64,000 bases of DNA, taken from assembly GCF_004570385.1 (NCBI RefSeq), contig NZ_SPQL01000001.1, positions 434,001 to 498,000 of the forward strand. The letters run 5' to 3'. The stretch comes from Blastococcus sp. CT_GayMR19 (GTDB lineage Bacteria > Actinomycetota > Actinomycetes > Mycobacteriales > Geodermatophilaceae). Below, one piece after another: positions 9,299 through 17,994 of this stretch (position 1 is its first letter; each line of letters opens with the position of its first letter). A model generated the notes under the pieces. The model was not told the DNA's origin, did no database searches, and saw only the letters and a program-made list of their open reading frames with translations. Position numbers and translations under genes: made by a program.

Positions 9299-9528
9299 TC
9301 AGTCGGTCAGATCCCGGACGATGGCATCGGCGAGCAGGCGCCCCCGGTCGGTGAGCACGGCGCGACCGCCGGCGTGGGCCGCCGGGTCCAGCAGCCCCCG
9401 GTCACCGCCCGGGCCGCGCGCGCCCGGCCGGCGTCCGAGTGCGGTCAGCGGGAGCCGTCGCGCAGCCGCGGCCCGGGCATCACCGCCTCCAGCGCCGCGA
9501 CGTCCATCAGCTCGGCGTCCCGGGCCGG
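9299..9528 (-). pseudogene. Degenerate second copy of the hemW 3' end
   Basis: About 230 bp aligns base for base with the end of intact hemW (11321-11560), including its TGA stop. The copy has small indels: where hemW reads LRDGLPLTALSDAG, a one-base loss turns the copy into LRDGSR followed by TGA, and further gaps are present near its upstream edge. It cannot encode protein. Together with hemW it brackets sulP as an imperfect direct repeat, which suggests the transporter gene entered by a duplication or recombination event at hemW. Confidence 0.88.
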
Positions 9529-9539
9529 TACGGCGTTGC

Positions 9540-11261
9540 TCACCGCTCGGGTGCCCTCCCGTGCCGCAAAGTGAACCACTCGACGTAGGCCTGCACCGCC
9601 GTCGGCAGAGTGGGATAGATCCGGTCGGCGCCCACCCGGTCGACCAGTCCCGCAGCCCGCAGCGCGACGAACAGGTCCTGCTTCACCCGCGCCATCGCGA
9701 ACACCACCCCCCGCCGGGCGAGTTCGGCGCGGAGCTCCTCGAGGGCGTCCAGCGCGGTGAGATCGACCTCGACGTTGGACTCGGCGTTGAGCACGAACCA
9801 CTCCACCGGCGCGGACGCCGCCTCGACCGCGGCCAGCGCGCGGGTCCGGAAGTTCTCCGCGTTGGCGAAGAACAGTGGCGAGTCGTAGCGGTAGACGATG
9901 AGCCCTTGCACCAGCCGCGCTTGGGGATAGTCGTCGACGTCGTGCATTCCGGCGGTCCCGGGGACGAAGCCGAGGATGCCGTCGTGCGGTCGGGCCACGC
10001 GCCGCAGGAGCTCGGCGATGGAGAGGCCGACGGCGACCAGGACGCCGGTGAGGACGCCGAAGACCAGCACCGACACCAGCGTGGCCATGGCGAGCAACAG
10101 CTCGCTGCGACGGAAGTTCGCGAACCGACGGAACTCACCGATGTCGATCAGCCGGAGGGCTGCGTAGACGACGATGGCGCCCAGCGCTGCGGTGGGGAAT
10201 GTCTCGAGCGCCGGGCGCAGGAACAGCAGCGCCAGCACCACCGACGCCAAGGCGACGAGGGAGTGCAGCTGACTACGGCTGCCGAGGGCGTCTCCGATGA
10301 CGGTTCGGCTCCCGCTGCTGCTCACCGGGAAGCCCTGGGCGACGCCGGCGGCCAGATTGGACATGCCGAGGGCCAGCAGTTCCTGATCGGCGTCGATCCG
10401 GTAGCCGTTGCGGGTGGCAAAGGCGCGCGCGGTCAGGACGTTGTCGACGTAGCCGACGATCATCACGCCGAGCGCCGGGCCAACCAGGTCGGCGAGGTCG
10501 GCCACCCCGACCGCGGGCAGGTCGACGGCGGGCAGCCGCCCGGGAATGTCTCCGACCAGCTGGACCCCCCGGTCGGCGAGCGACAGCGCGGCGACGGCCG
10601 CCGAGGCGACCACGATGCCGATGAGCGGCGCGGGGGCGCGGCGGAAGCGCCGCTGCACGACGAGGAGCAGGACGAGTACGCCGACGGAGAGCAGCGTGGT
10701 CGCCGGGTGCATGTCGTCGAGTCCACCGACGAACGACGCGACCTCGGCCACGACGCTGCCCCCCGTCACCGGGACCCCGGTGACCTTCTCGAGCTGACTC
10801 ACGATCATGAGCACAGCGATCCCGGCCATGTACCCGACCAGCACGGGCTTGGAGAGCAGGTCGGCGAGGAAGCCCAGCCGGGCCACCCGGGCCGCCAGGC
10901 ACAGCCCGCCGACGACGAGCGCCAGGGCCGCGGCCAGGACCGCGTAACGCGACGGGTCGCCGGCCGCGAGCGGGGCGATGACGACGGCGGTCATCAGTGC
11001 GGTGGTCGACTCCGGCCCCACCGACAGCTGCCGCGACGAGCCGAAGACCGCGTAGGCGATCAGGGCTGCGCCGATCGCCCAGAGCCCGACGACGGGCGGG
11101 AGACCGGCCACCTCGGCGTAGGCCATCACCTGCGGGAGCAGGTACGCGGCGACAGCGGTGCCGGCCAGGACGTCCGGTCTCAGCCAGCCGCGCTCGTAGC
11201 GCCGTAGCTGGTGGAGGCCCGGGACGAGGCGCCACGGGTCGCGCGCCCCGGTGTCCGTCAC
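9540..11261 (-). CDS. SulP family anion transporter with STAS domain
   Basis: 573-aa membrane carrier of the SLC26/SulP family, which moves sulfate, bicarbonate or related anions. The N-terminal signature is present (RPDVLAGTAVAAYLLPQVMAYAEVAGLPP) and leads into a run of 10-14 hydrophobic helices. The cytoplasmic C-terminus from about residue 440 is a STAS domain (EWFVLNAESNVEVDLTALDAL). The GC-rich codon use resembles its neighbours. It is flanked by the intact 3' end of hemW and a degenerate copy of that end, so it looks like a late insertion. The substrate cannot be told from sequence. Confidence 0.9.
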   Translation of the reverse strand: MTDTGARDPWRLVPGLHQLRRYERGWLRPDVLAGTAVAAYLLPQVMAYAEVAGLPPVVGLWAIGAALIAYAVFGSSRQLSVGPESTTALMTAVVIAPLAAGDPSRYAVLAAALALVVGGLCLAARVARLGFLADLLSKPVLVGYMAGIAVLMIVSQLEKVTGVPVTGGSVVAEVASFVGGLDDMHPATTLLSVGVLVLLLVVQRRFRRAPAPLIGIVVASAAVAALSLADRGVQLVGDIPGRLPAVDLPAVGVADLADLVGPALGVMIVGYVDNVLTARAFATRNGYRIDADQELLALGMSNLAAGVAQGFPVSSSGSRTVIGDALGSRSQLHSLVALASVVLALLFLRPALETFPTAALGAIVVYAALRLIDIGEFRRFANFRRSELLLAMATLVSVLVFGVLTGVLVAVGLSIAELLRRVARPHDGILGFVPGTAGMHDVDDYPQARLVQGLIVYRYDSPLFFANAENFRTRALAAVEAASAPVEWFVLNAESNVEVDLTALDALEELRAELARRGVVFAMARVKQDLFVALRAAGLVDRVGADRIYPTLPTAVQAYVEWFTLRHGRAPER

Positions 11262-11320
11262 AACCGGCCGGACCGCGTCACGCAGTCATCATGGTGCGCA
11301 GCCGACCGGGGTGGTGTCGT

Positions 11321-11560
11321 TCAGTCGGTCAGGTCGCGGACGACGGCGTCGGCGAGCAGCCGCCCCCGGTCGGTGAGCACGGCGCGACCGCCGGCGTGGG
11401 CCGCCGGGTCCAGCAGCCCCCCGGTCACCGCCCGGGCCGCGCGCGCCCGGCCGGCGTCCGAGAGCGCGGTCAGCGGCAGGCCGTCGCGCAGTCGCAGCCC
11501 GAGCATCACGGCCTCCAGTGCCCGGTCGGCGTCGTCCAGCAGTTCGGCGTCCTGGGCCGG
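11321..11560. repeat. Direct-repeat partner within hemW 3' end
   Basis: The last 240 bp of hemW, repeated in decayed form at 9299-9528. The two copies are in the same orientation, about 2 kb apart, and enclose sulP. Recombination between them would delete the transporter and restore hemW next to the TraR/DksA region. Confidence 0.85.
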
Positions 11561-12559
11561 GCTCTCACCGCGGGCCAGCCGCTCGGCGTAGGCGGCCGGG
11601 TGCTTGACGTTCCACCACCGCAGCCCGCCGACGTGGCTGTGCGCGCCCGGGCCGATCCCCCACCAGTTGGCACCGGCCCAGTAGAGCTCGTTGTGCCGGC
11701 AGCGGGCGCCCGGACCGGTGGCCCAGTTGGAGACCTCGTACCAGTCGAGCCCCGCCGTGCCGAAGGCGGCGTCGGCCTGCTCGTAGCGGTCGGCGAGGAC
11801 GTCGTCGTCGGGCATCGGCAGCTCTCCGCGGGCGATCCGGCGGGCCAGGCGGGTGCCCGCCTCGACGATCAGCGCGTAGGCGCTCACGTGGTCCACCGGC
11901 GCGGCGAGGACGGCGTCGAGCGAGGCCTGCCAGTCGGCGTCGGACTCCCCCGGTGCGCCGTAGATGAGGTCGAGGTTGACGTGCTCGAAGCCGGCGGCGC
12001 GCGCCTCGTGCGCCGCCTCGACCGCGCGACCGGGGGTGTGCACGCGGTCGAGCACCGCCAGCACGTGCTCGGCCGCCGACTGCATGCCGAGGCTGATCCG
12101 GGTGAAGCCGGCCTCCCGCAGCCGGGCCAGTGAGGCCGGGCCCACCGACTCGGGGTTCGCCTCCGTCGTGACCTCGACATCGTCCGCGACCGGGAAGAGC
12201 TCGCCCACGGCGCCGAGGACGGCGGCGAGGTCGTCGGCCGGCAACAGCGTGGGCGTGCCGCCGCCGACGAAGACGGTCGAGACGGTCGGCAGGTCGGGGC
12301 CGAGGGTCCGTGCGGCCCGCCGCAGCTCGGCGATCGCGGTGCCGGCGTACTCGCTGCGGTTGGCCCCCGGGCCGAGCTCGTCGGAGGTGTAGGTGTTGAA
12401 GTCGCAGTATCCGCAGCGCGTCGCGCAGAACGGGACGTGCACGTAGAGACCGAACGGCGTGGTGGCCAGCCCCTCGCGGGCGCTCTCGGGCAGCCGGTCG
12501 GGGCCGGGGTTCCCCGGCGGCGGGCCGGGTGCGGCGAGGAGCGGGAGGACGGTGTTCAT
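11321..12559 (-). CDS. hemW: Heme chaperone HemW (radical SAM, coproporphyrinogen oxidase-like)
   Basis: 412-aa cytoplasmic radical-SAM protein. The 4Fe-4S motif C-X3-C-X2-C is at Cys45, Cys49 and Cys52 (VPFCATRCGYCDFNTY). The sequence continues with FVGGGTPTLL, the SAM-binding glycine motif, and EANPESV. HemW lacks the N-terminal extension of true HemN and is regarded as a heme-inserting chaperone, so the product is not expected to have oxidase activity. In many actinobacteria hemW lies near lepA or hrcA; here it is upstream of sulP. The start at 12559 could be later, since the first 35 residues are Pro-rich. Confidence 0.93.
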   Translation of the reverse strand: MNTVLPLLAAPGPPPGNPGPDRLPESAREGLATTPFGLYVHVPFCATRCGYCDFNTYTSDELGPGANRSEYAGTAIAELRRAARTLGPDLPTVSTVFVGGGTPTLLPADDLAAVLGAVGELFPVADDVEVTTEANPESVGPASLARLREAGFTRISLGMQSAAEHVLAVLDRVHTPGRAVEAAHEARAAGFEHVNLDLIYGAPGESDADWQASLDAVLAAPVDHVSAYALIVEAGTRLARRIARGELPMPDDDVLADRYEQADAAFGTAGLDWYEVSNWATGPGARCRHNELYWAGANWWGIGPGAHSHVGGLRWWNVKHPAAYAERLARGESPAQDAELLDDADRALEAVMLGLRLRDGLPLTALSDAGRARAARAVTGGLLDPAAHAGGRAVLTDRGRLLADAVVRDLTD

Positions 12560-12607
12560 CTACGCCCAGTGTGCCGCGCCGGTGCCACCGCCCGGCAGGA
12601 TGCCGCT

Positions 12608-13378
12608 GTGATCTCGGACCGCGTGCTCCAGGTGGAGGTGTCGCGCGGGGTCGCGACCCTCACCCTCGACTCCCCCGCCAACCGCAACGCCCTGTCCCGG
12701 GCGATGCGCAGCCAGCTGGGCACCGCCCTGACCGAAGCGCTGGCCGACGACGCCGTCCGGGTGATCGTGCTGGACCACACCGGCCGCGTCTTCTGCTCGG
12801 GGATGGACCTCTCCGAGGCCGCGGGCGGCGGGGAGCAGGACCAGGGCGTGCGCGAGTTCCCCGCGCTGCTGGAGGCGATCTGGTCCTCCCCCAAGCCGGT
12901 CATCGCGGTGGTGCGCGGGCCGGCGCGCGCCGGTGGGGTGGGCCTGCTGGCCGCCTGCGACGTCGTCGTCGCCGGCACGTCCGCGACGTTCGCCTTCGCC
13001 GAGGTGCGCCTGGGCATCGTGCCTGCGGTGATCTCCGCCGTCGTCGTGCCGCGGATGGTGCCGCACGTGGCGCACCGCCTGCTCCTCACCGGGCAGGTGT
13101 TCGACGCGGAGATCGCGGCGAACGGCGGGCTGGTCGACCTGGTGGTGCCCGACGCCGACGTGGACGGCGAGGTCCGGGCGCAGCTCGTGCACCTGACCGC
13201 CGGGGCGCCGGCCGCCCTCGCCGAGACCAAGCGGCTGCTGCGTGCCCGGACGCCGTCCCAGGACTTCGACTCGCTGCTGGAGCTCTCCGCCCGCTACTTC
13301 GCGAGCGAGGAGGGCCAGGAGGGCATCGCCGCCTTCCGCGAGAAGCGCCCGGCCCGCTGGGTGCCGACCACCGACTGA
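12608..13378 (+). CDS. Enoyl-CoA hydratase/isomerase family protein
   Basis: 256-aa crotonase-fold enzyme. It starts at GTG (12608), where the conserved sequence begins (VLQVEVSRGVATLTLDSPANRNALS). The CoA-binding and oxyanion features are visible: DHTGRVFCSGMDLSEA and the second glycine hole KPVIAVVRGPARAGGVGLLAACD. The usual hydratase glutamate pair (EHF... and E in the second region) is not obvious, so the exact reaction, hydratase or isomerase, is open. Similar actinobacterial genes take part in fatty-acid breakdown. It is monocistronic between hemW (divergent) and the GGDEF gene (convergent). Confidence 0.85.
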   Translation: MISDRVLQVEVSRGVATLTLDSPANRNALSRAMRSQLGTALTEALADDAVRVIVLDHTGRVFCSGMDLSEAAGGGEQDQGVREFPALLEAIWSSPKPVIAVVRGPARAGGVGLLAACDVVVAGTSATFAFAEVRLGIVPAVISAVVVPRMVPHVAHRLLLTGQVFDAEIAANGGLVDLVVPDADVDGEVRAQLVHLTAGAPAALAETKRLLRARTPSQDFDSLLELSARYFASEEGQEGIAAFREKRPARWVPTTD

Positions 13379-13400
13379 CGCGCGGACCGGCTCCGAGAGC

Positions 13401-15956
13401 TCAGAGAACCCGGAGGGCGGGACGCTGGCCGGCGCTGCCGGCGTGGGCCCGCAGCCACGGGACGAACTCGGCCGTGGGCATGGGGCGGCCGTGGTGCCAG
13501 CCCTGCCCGAGGTCGCAGCCCATGGAGGACAGCAGGTCCCAGGTGGGCTGGTCCTCGATGCCCTCGGCGACGACCTCGAGGCCCAGGTGCCGGCCGAGGT
13601 CGACGATCGCCCGGACGATCGCCACGTCCTCGTTCTGCCCGCTCAGGTTGGTGACGAAGCTGCGGTCGATCTTCACCTCGTCGACGGGAAGGCTCTTGAG
13701 GTAGGACAGCGACGAGTAGCCGGTGCCGAAGTCGTCCACCGACAGGCGGACGCCCAGGGCGCGGAGCTGGTGCAGCAGCGCGATCGCCCGCGCCGGGTCG
13801 GCCATGACCGAGCCCTCGGTCACCTCGAGGGTGAGCCGGGACGCCGGGACGCCGTGCCGGCGCAGCAGGCGGGACACCTCGTCGACGAGGTCGGCGTCCA
13901 GCAGGCTCCGGGTCGACAGGTTCACGGCCACCCCGAGGTCGACGCCCTGGCGGCGCCAGTCGGCGACGGCGGCCAGGGACAGGTCGAGGACCCGGGTGGT
14001 GACCAGGCCGATCAGGCCACTGCGCTCGGCCACCGGGATGAACTCGTCGGGCGGGATGAAGCCGAGTTCCGCGTGGTTCCACCGGACCAGGGCCTCCACG
14101 CCCACGGTCTCGCCGGTGGCGAGCCGCCCCTGCGGCTGGACGTGCACCTCGATCCGGCCGTGGCTGAGGGCGGTGCGCAGCTCCGACACGAGCATGAGCC
14201 GGCGGGGGTTGTCCGAGTCTGCGTCGGGTTCGTACAGCCGCAGACCCCCGGTGGAGGCCTTCGCGTCGTACATCGCCATGTCGGCCCGCTTGAGCAACCC
14301 GGCCGGGTCCGTGGCGTGCGCGGGCGCCATCGCCAGGCCCAGCGAGCCGCCCACCTCGACCTCGAGCCCGTCCAGCGGCACGGGCTGCTCCAGCGAGCGC
14401 AACAGCCGGCGGCCCACGCGGACGGCGCGATCCTCGTCGTCGATGCCGCTCAGCAGGATGGCGAACTCGTCCCCGCCCAGGCGGGCGACGAAACCGGCCG
14501 GTCCGACCGCTGTGCGCAGCCGCGTGCCGACCTCGACCAGCAGCAGGTCGCCGTGCTGGTGACCCAGGGTGTCGTTGACCTCCTTGAACCGGTCGAGGTC
14601 GAGGATCATGACCGCTGCTCCCGGGGAGCGGCCGTCGGCCACCTCCTCGAGCGCTGCCGCCATCTGGCGCTGCAGCGCGGCCCGGTTCGGCAGCCCCGTC
14701 AGCGCGTCGTGCAACGCGTCATGCCGCAACTGGTCCATGAGCTTGCCGTTCTGCAGCGCGACGCTGGTGTGGTGGGCCACCGTCTCGAGCAGCCGGACGT
14801 CGTCCTCGGCGTAGGTGCGGACGTCCCCCAGCCGATCGGTGACGACGAGGACCCCGAGGATGCCGGTGCCACCGCGCAGGGGCACGGCGACGGCCTCCCG
14901 GGCGACCTGGGCGTCGAGCCATCGGCGCTCGTCGGCGTCCCGCGTGCCGCGGGTGATCAGGAGCGGCTCGCCGTCCCCGACGACGCGGGAGAGCAGCCAC
15001 TGGTCCGCCGGCGCGGGAGCCTCCGAGGACCGGCCGAGACGCCCGGTGGCGCCCAGCCGCACGTGCGCGACGTCGCCGCCGTCGGACGCGACGAAGGCGA
15101 CCTCGGCGCGCTCGGCGTGCAGCAGCTCCCTGGCCTCCCGCAGCACGTTGCGCAGGGTCTCGTCGACCTCGGGTGCGCTGGTGACCGCCTGCGCGAAGCG
15201 GTAGAGGCGCTCGGTGTTCAGATGCCGGTCGGCCAGGGCCGCGTAGCCGCGGTAGCCGAGCAGGAGGGCGGCTCCGGTGAGCAGCAGCAGCACGGCGCTG
15301 TGCGGTGCCACGGTCAGGCTGAGGACGGCGACCAGGCCGACCGTGATGACCAGCGGGGCCGCGGGATCGCCGCTCACCATGTTGCGGAGGATCGGCCGGA
15401 TCCGCAGGTCCCCCTCGTAGACGGCGATCACCAGGGCGAGCGCGATGCTGGCCACGCAGTTGGCCGCGATGGGACCGGCGTACCCGCCGAGCCAGACCAG
15501 GGAGCTGGTGACCTCCCGGCCGCCGCCGACGAGGTGGAAGACGGCAACGGCGACCGACGTCTGCAGCGCGATCATGGCCAGGTTGAACACGGTCTTGAGC
15601 AGCGAGGACCGACGGTGGAGGACGAAGATCGCGGCCGAACCGGCGAGGCGGCCGATCAGCAGCTGCACCGGTGAGGCGAGGAAGAGGCCGAGGACGAGCG
15701 GCAGCTCGCTGATGGAGACGGTTCGGGCCTCACGCCGGATCTGCAGGTGGAAGACGCAGGCCTCGGTCGCGGCGAAACCGGCCGCCAGTACCCACCACGG
15801 AAGGTCGAGGAAGGCTGCGGGTGCCGGCTCGGCCATGAACGGGATCCCGGCGAGCGCCGCCAGCGTCAGCAGGGCCAGGGTCAGGGCGACGACGAGCAGC
15901 GTGGGGCGCACGCGCCGCAGCAGCGCGGGGCGCGGCGGCGTCCGGTCGACGTCCAT
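13401..15956 (-). CDS. Membrane GAF-GGDEF-EAL cyclic-di-GMP protein
   Basis: 851 aa. Residues 1-240 contain about seven hydrophobic helices (MASE-like sensor). A GAF domain spans roughly 255-405. The diguanylate cyclase domain follows, with the intact active site RLGGDEF at 492-498. The phosphodiesterase domain carries EAL (EALVRW at 621), DDFGTGYSSLSYLK, DEVKIDRSFV and QGWHHGRPMP, so both activities look possible. A tyrosine/valine change (VHVQPQG in place of the common YQPI) may affect the phosphodiesterase. It probably adjusts c-di-GMP in response to a membrane or GAF-bound signal. It is transcribed alone, downstream of a perfect terminator hairpin. Confidence 0.95.
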   Translation of the reverse strand: MDVDRTPPRPALLRRVRPTLLVVALTLALLTLAALAGIPFMAEPAPAAFLDLPWWVLAAGFAATEACVFHLQIRREARTVSISELPLVLGLFLASPVQLLIGRLAGSAAIFVLHRRSSLLKTVFNLAMIALQTSVAVAVFHLVGGGREVTSSLVWLGGYAGPIAANCVASIALALVIAVYEGDLRIRPILRNMVSGDPAAPLVITVGLVAVLSLTVAPHSAVLLLLTGAALLLGYRGYAALADRHLNTERLYRFAQAVTSAPEVDETLRNVLREARELLHAERAEVAFVASDGGDVAHVRLGATGRLGRSSEAPAPADQWLLSRVVGDGEPLLITRGTRDADERRWLDAQVAREAVAVPLRGGTGILGVLVVTDRLGDVRTYAEDDVRLLETVAHHTSVALQNGKLMDQLRHDALHDALTGLPNRAALQRQMAAALEEVADGRSPGAAVMILDLDRFKEVNDTLGHQHGDLLLVEVGTRLRTAVGPAGFVARLGGDEFAILLSGIDDEDRAVRVGRRLLRSLEQPVPLDGLEVEVGGSLGLAMAPAHATDPAGLLKRADMAMYDAKASTGGLRLYEPDADSDNPRRLMLVSELRTALSHGRIEVHVQPQGRLATGETVGVEALVRWNHAELGFIPPDEFIPVAERSGLIGLVTTRVLDLSLAAVADWRRQGVDLGVAVNLSTRSLLDADLVDEVSRLLRRHGVPASRLTLEVTEGSVMADPARAIALLHQLRALGVRLSVDDFGTGYSSLSYLKSLPVDEVKIDRSFVTNLSGQNEDVAIVRAIVDLGRHLGLEVVAEGIEDQPTWDLLSSMGCDLGQGWHHGRPMPTAEFVPWLRAHAGSAGQRPALRVL

Positions 15957-15987
15957 GCCTCACCTCCTTCCTCTACCGAGGACGGCA

Positions 15988-16020
15988 GAACGGGGTGGGA
16001 CGTTGAGTCCCACCCCGTTC
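15988..16020 (-). terminator. Terminator after the subtilase gene
   Basis: Perfect 14-bp stem (GAACGGGGTGGGAC with its complement) and a five-base loop, GTTGA. It is 16 nt beyond the stop codon of the S8 peptidase and upstream of the GGDEF/EAL gene. Confidence 0.85.
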
Positions 16021-16036
16021 GCCTCACCCCGCTGGG

Positions 16037-17656
16037 TCAGGACCAGTTGTCACTGCGCCAGGTCTGCGCCGACCAGCCGTGGTCGCGCCAGGTCTGGGCG
16101 GACCAGCCGTTCTCGCGCCAGGTCTGGGCCGACCAGCCGTCGTCGCGCCAGGTCTGCGCGGTCCAGGTGCCGTCGCGCCAGGTCTGGGCCGACCAGCCGT
16201 CCGACGTCCAGGCCGCGCCGGTCCAGTCCGCGTCGAGCCAGGTGGCGGTCGGCCAGGTCCCGTCCTGCCAGGCGTCGCCGGTCATGCGCTCCCCGCGCCA
16301 GGAGCCGTAGCTCCAGGCGGTGCCGCCGGCGGTCTGGCGGGACCACGTGTAGCCGCTCCAGGCGCGGCCGAAGATGTCGATCTCACCTCGGAGCTCGGAC
16401 GAGTCCGCCCCGACGTGGAAGCTGCCGCGCGCCTTCTCCAGGGATCCGGTGCCCGACCCCCAGCGGGTGGCGGTGAGGGAGTCGAGCAGCCCGCCCACGG
16501 TCCCGAGGAGAGAGTTGAGGGGATTGGTCAGCACCGCACGGAGGTTGACCAGGCCGCTGCCGCCGAAGATCGGCAGCGTCGAGAGGATGCCGCTGGCGGT
16601 GGTCGTCATCAGCTGCTTGACCTGGGCGGGCGTGAGCCAGGGGTACTTCTGCAGGATCAGCGCCGCCTCTCCCGCGGCGACCGCGGTCGCCTGCGACGTG
16701 CCCGAGGCGCGCGCGAACCGCTCCCCGACCCGCGCCTGCGGGTTGTTCGAGTCCGACACGCCGCCGGGCACGCGGAGCCCCAGCACCGACACACCCGGGG
16801 CGACGACGTCGACGTGCCGGGCGTCGGTGCCTCGGGTGGACCAGTCCGGGACCGTGTCGTCGGAGGGGCTCACCGTGCCGGCGCTGTCCATCGCACCGAC
16901 CGCGAGGACGTGCGGGTCGTAGGCCGGGTTGGCCAGCGTCTTGTTCGGCTCGGCGTCGTTGCCGCCGGCGGCGACGACGACGATGCCCTTCTTCAAGGCG
17001 TTCTCGACGGCGAAGGCGAGCGGGTCGACCGTGCTGCTCTGCACCGAGTCGGTGCCGTAGGCGAGCGAGATCACCCGGATGTTCAGCCCCGGGTCCTTCG
17101 CGTGCTCGACGACCCAGTCGATGGCCGCGATGACCTGCGTGACGTCTACCGCGCCGTTGCTCGCGCCGACCTTGACGTTCACCAGGGTGGCGTCGGGCGC
17201 GATCCCGGTGAAGCGCGCCGGGTCTAGATACGACGAGGGGGTCCCGGCGGTGTCCCGGCCGGCGATGATCGACGCCATGTGGGTGCCGTGCCCGAAGGCG
17301 TCGAGGTGCGCCATACCGGGCAGCTGGCTGTCGAACGACAGGTCGGGCCCGTTGACCACGTTGCCGCTCGTGAGACCCGGCACCGGGGCGACGCCGGTGT
17401 CGATCAGGGCCACGCCGACGCCCTTGCCGGTGAGCCCCTTGCGGTAGGCGTCGTGGGCGCCGACGACCTCCGCGATGTTGTACAGGGAGCCCTTGTCGGC
17501 CGCTGCGTCGTAGCCCAGCGCGGGGTTCACCTCGGCGTGGGCGACCCCGAGGCCGGAGCCGGCGAGCAGGGCGCCCAGGGTCGAGACCGCGACACCGCGG
17601 ACCGCGCGGCGGCCGAGGGGGCGCCGCGGGAGCCGGTTTCCGTTTCCTGATGACAT
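16037..17656 (-). CDS. Secreted S8 (subtilisin-like) serine peptidase with Trp-rich C-terminal repeats
   Basis: 539-aa exported protease. The start at 17656 is set by an AAAGG ribosome site and by the signal peptide, which has paired arginines (LGRRAVRG), a hydrophobic core and a cleavage site near AHA-E. The catalytic triad is visible: Asp86 (VALIDTG), His123 (FGHGTHMASI) and Ser321 (ASGTSQATAVAAGEAAL), with oxyanion Asn233 (AAGGND). After the protease domain (to about 400) a linker leads to an 80-residue tail made of 10-residue units of the form WSAQTWRDxG. No membrane anchor or LPXTG motif is seen, so the tail may bind the cell wall or a partner. The biological substrate is unknown. Confidence 0.93.
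   Translation of the reverse strand: MSSGNGNRLPRRPLGRRAVRGVAVSTLGALLAGSGLGVAHAEVNPALGYDAAADKGSLYNIAEVVGAHDAYRKGLTGKGVGVALIDTGVAPVPGLTSGNVVNGPDLSFDSQLPGMAHLDAFGHGTHMASIIAGRDTAGTPSSYLDPARFTGIAPDATLVNVKVGASNGAVDVTQVIAAIDWVVEHAKDPGLNIRVISLAYGTDSVQSSTVDPLAFAVENALKKGIVVVAAGGNDAEPNKTLANPAYDPHVLAVGAMDSAGTVSPSDDTVPDWSTRGTDARHVDVVAPGVSVLGLRVPGGVSDSNNPQARVGERFARASGTSQATAVAAGEAALILQKYPWLTPAQVKQLMTTTASGILSTLPIFGGSGLVNLRAVLTNPLNSLLGTVGGLLDSLTATRWGSGTGSLEKARGSFHVGADSSELRGEIDIFGRAWSGYTWSRQTAGGTAWSYGSWRGERMTGDAWQDGTWPTATWLDADWTGAAWTSDGWSAQTWRDGTWTAQTWRDDGWSAQTWRENGWSAQTWRDHGWSAQTWRSDNWS
16051..16200 (-). repeat. Five in-frame 30-bp repeats in the subtilase gene
   Basis: Units start at 16051, 16081, 16111, 16141 and 16171; each encodes ten residues with two tryptophans (GWSAQTWRD/E plus one or two variable residues). 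Copies 6 and 7 (16201-16260) are diverged. The DNA identity between units is high enough for copy-number slippage. Confidence 0.9.
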
Positions 17657-17994
17657 TGCGTGACCTTTGCCTTCGATTGCGTGATGCACCGCGAACGACT
17701 CGTCCCTGAATCGCACCCTCAGTAACCCGCTAACCGCGCACAGTGTCATCACCCCACGGGCCACCAGCTACCCCATGGGATGACCCTGCGGGCCTGATCA
17801 CGCCGTTCCCGGCCTGCCGCGGGGCCCTCGACGGCGGGGGCCGCCCAAGGGTCGCTCCGCGCGACCGCTCACGCTCCGTCACCGGCCCGGGCTCCGCTGC
17901 CCGAGCGCGTCCGGCCCGACGCGCCATCCCCACAGGCGCGACCGCCCGCCGGGGCGGCATGCTCCGCGCGGTCGGCGGAGCCGACTCGCGCCGG
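17657..17994. other. Intergenic region upstream of the subtilase gene, no gene seen
   Basis: 338 bp between the selB stop and the subtilase start. The part nearest the subtilase is comparatively AT-rich and probably holds its promoter; the rest is GC-rich. I find no convincing coding frame, tRNA or SECIS-like stem in it. Confidence 0.5.

Noticed and set aside
17730-17960. Small minus-strand frame between selB and the subtilase gene
   Set aside because: No ribosome site, Arg/Pro/Gly-rich composition, no recognisable family.
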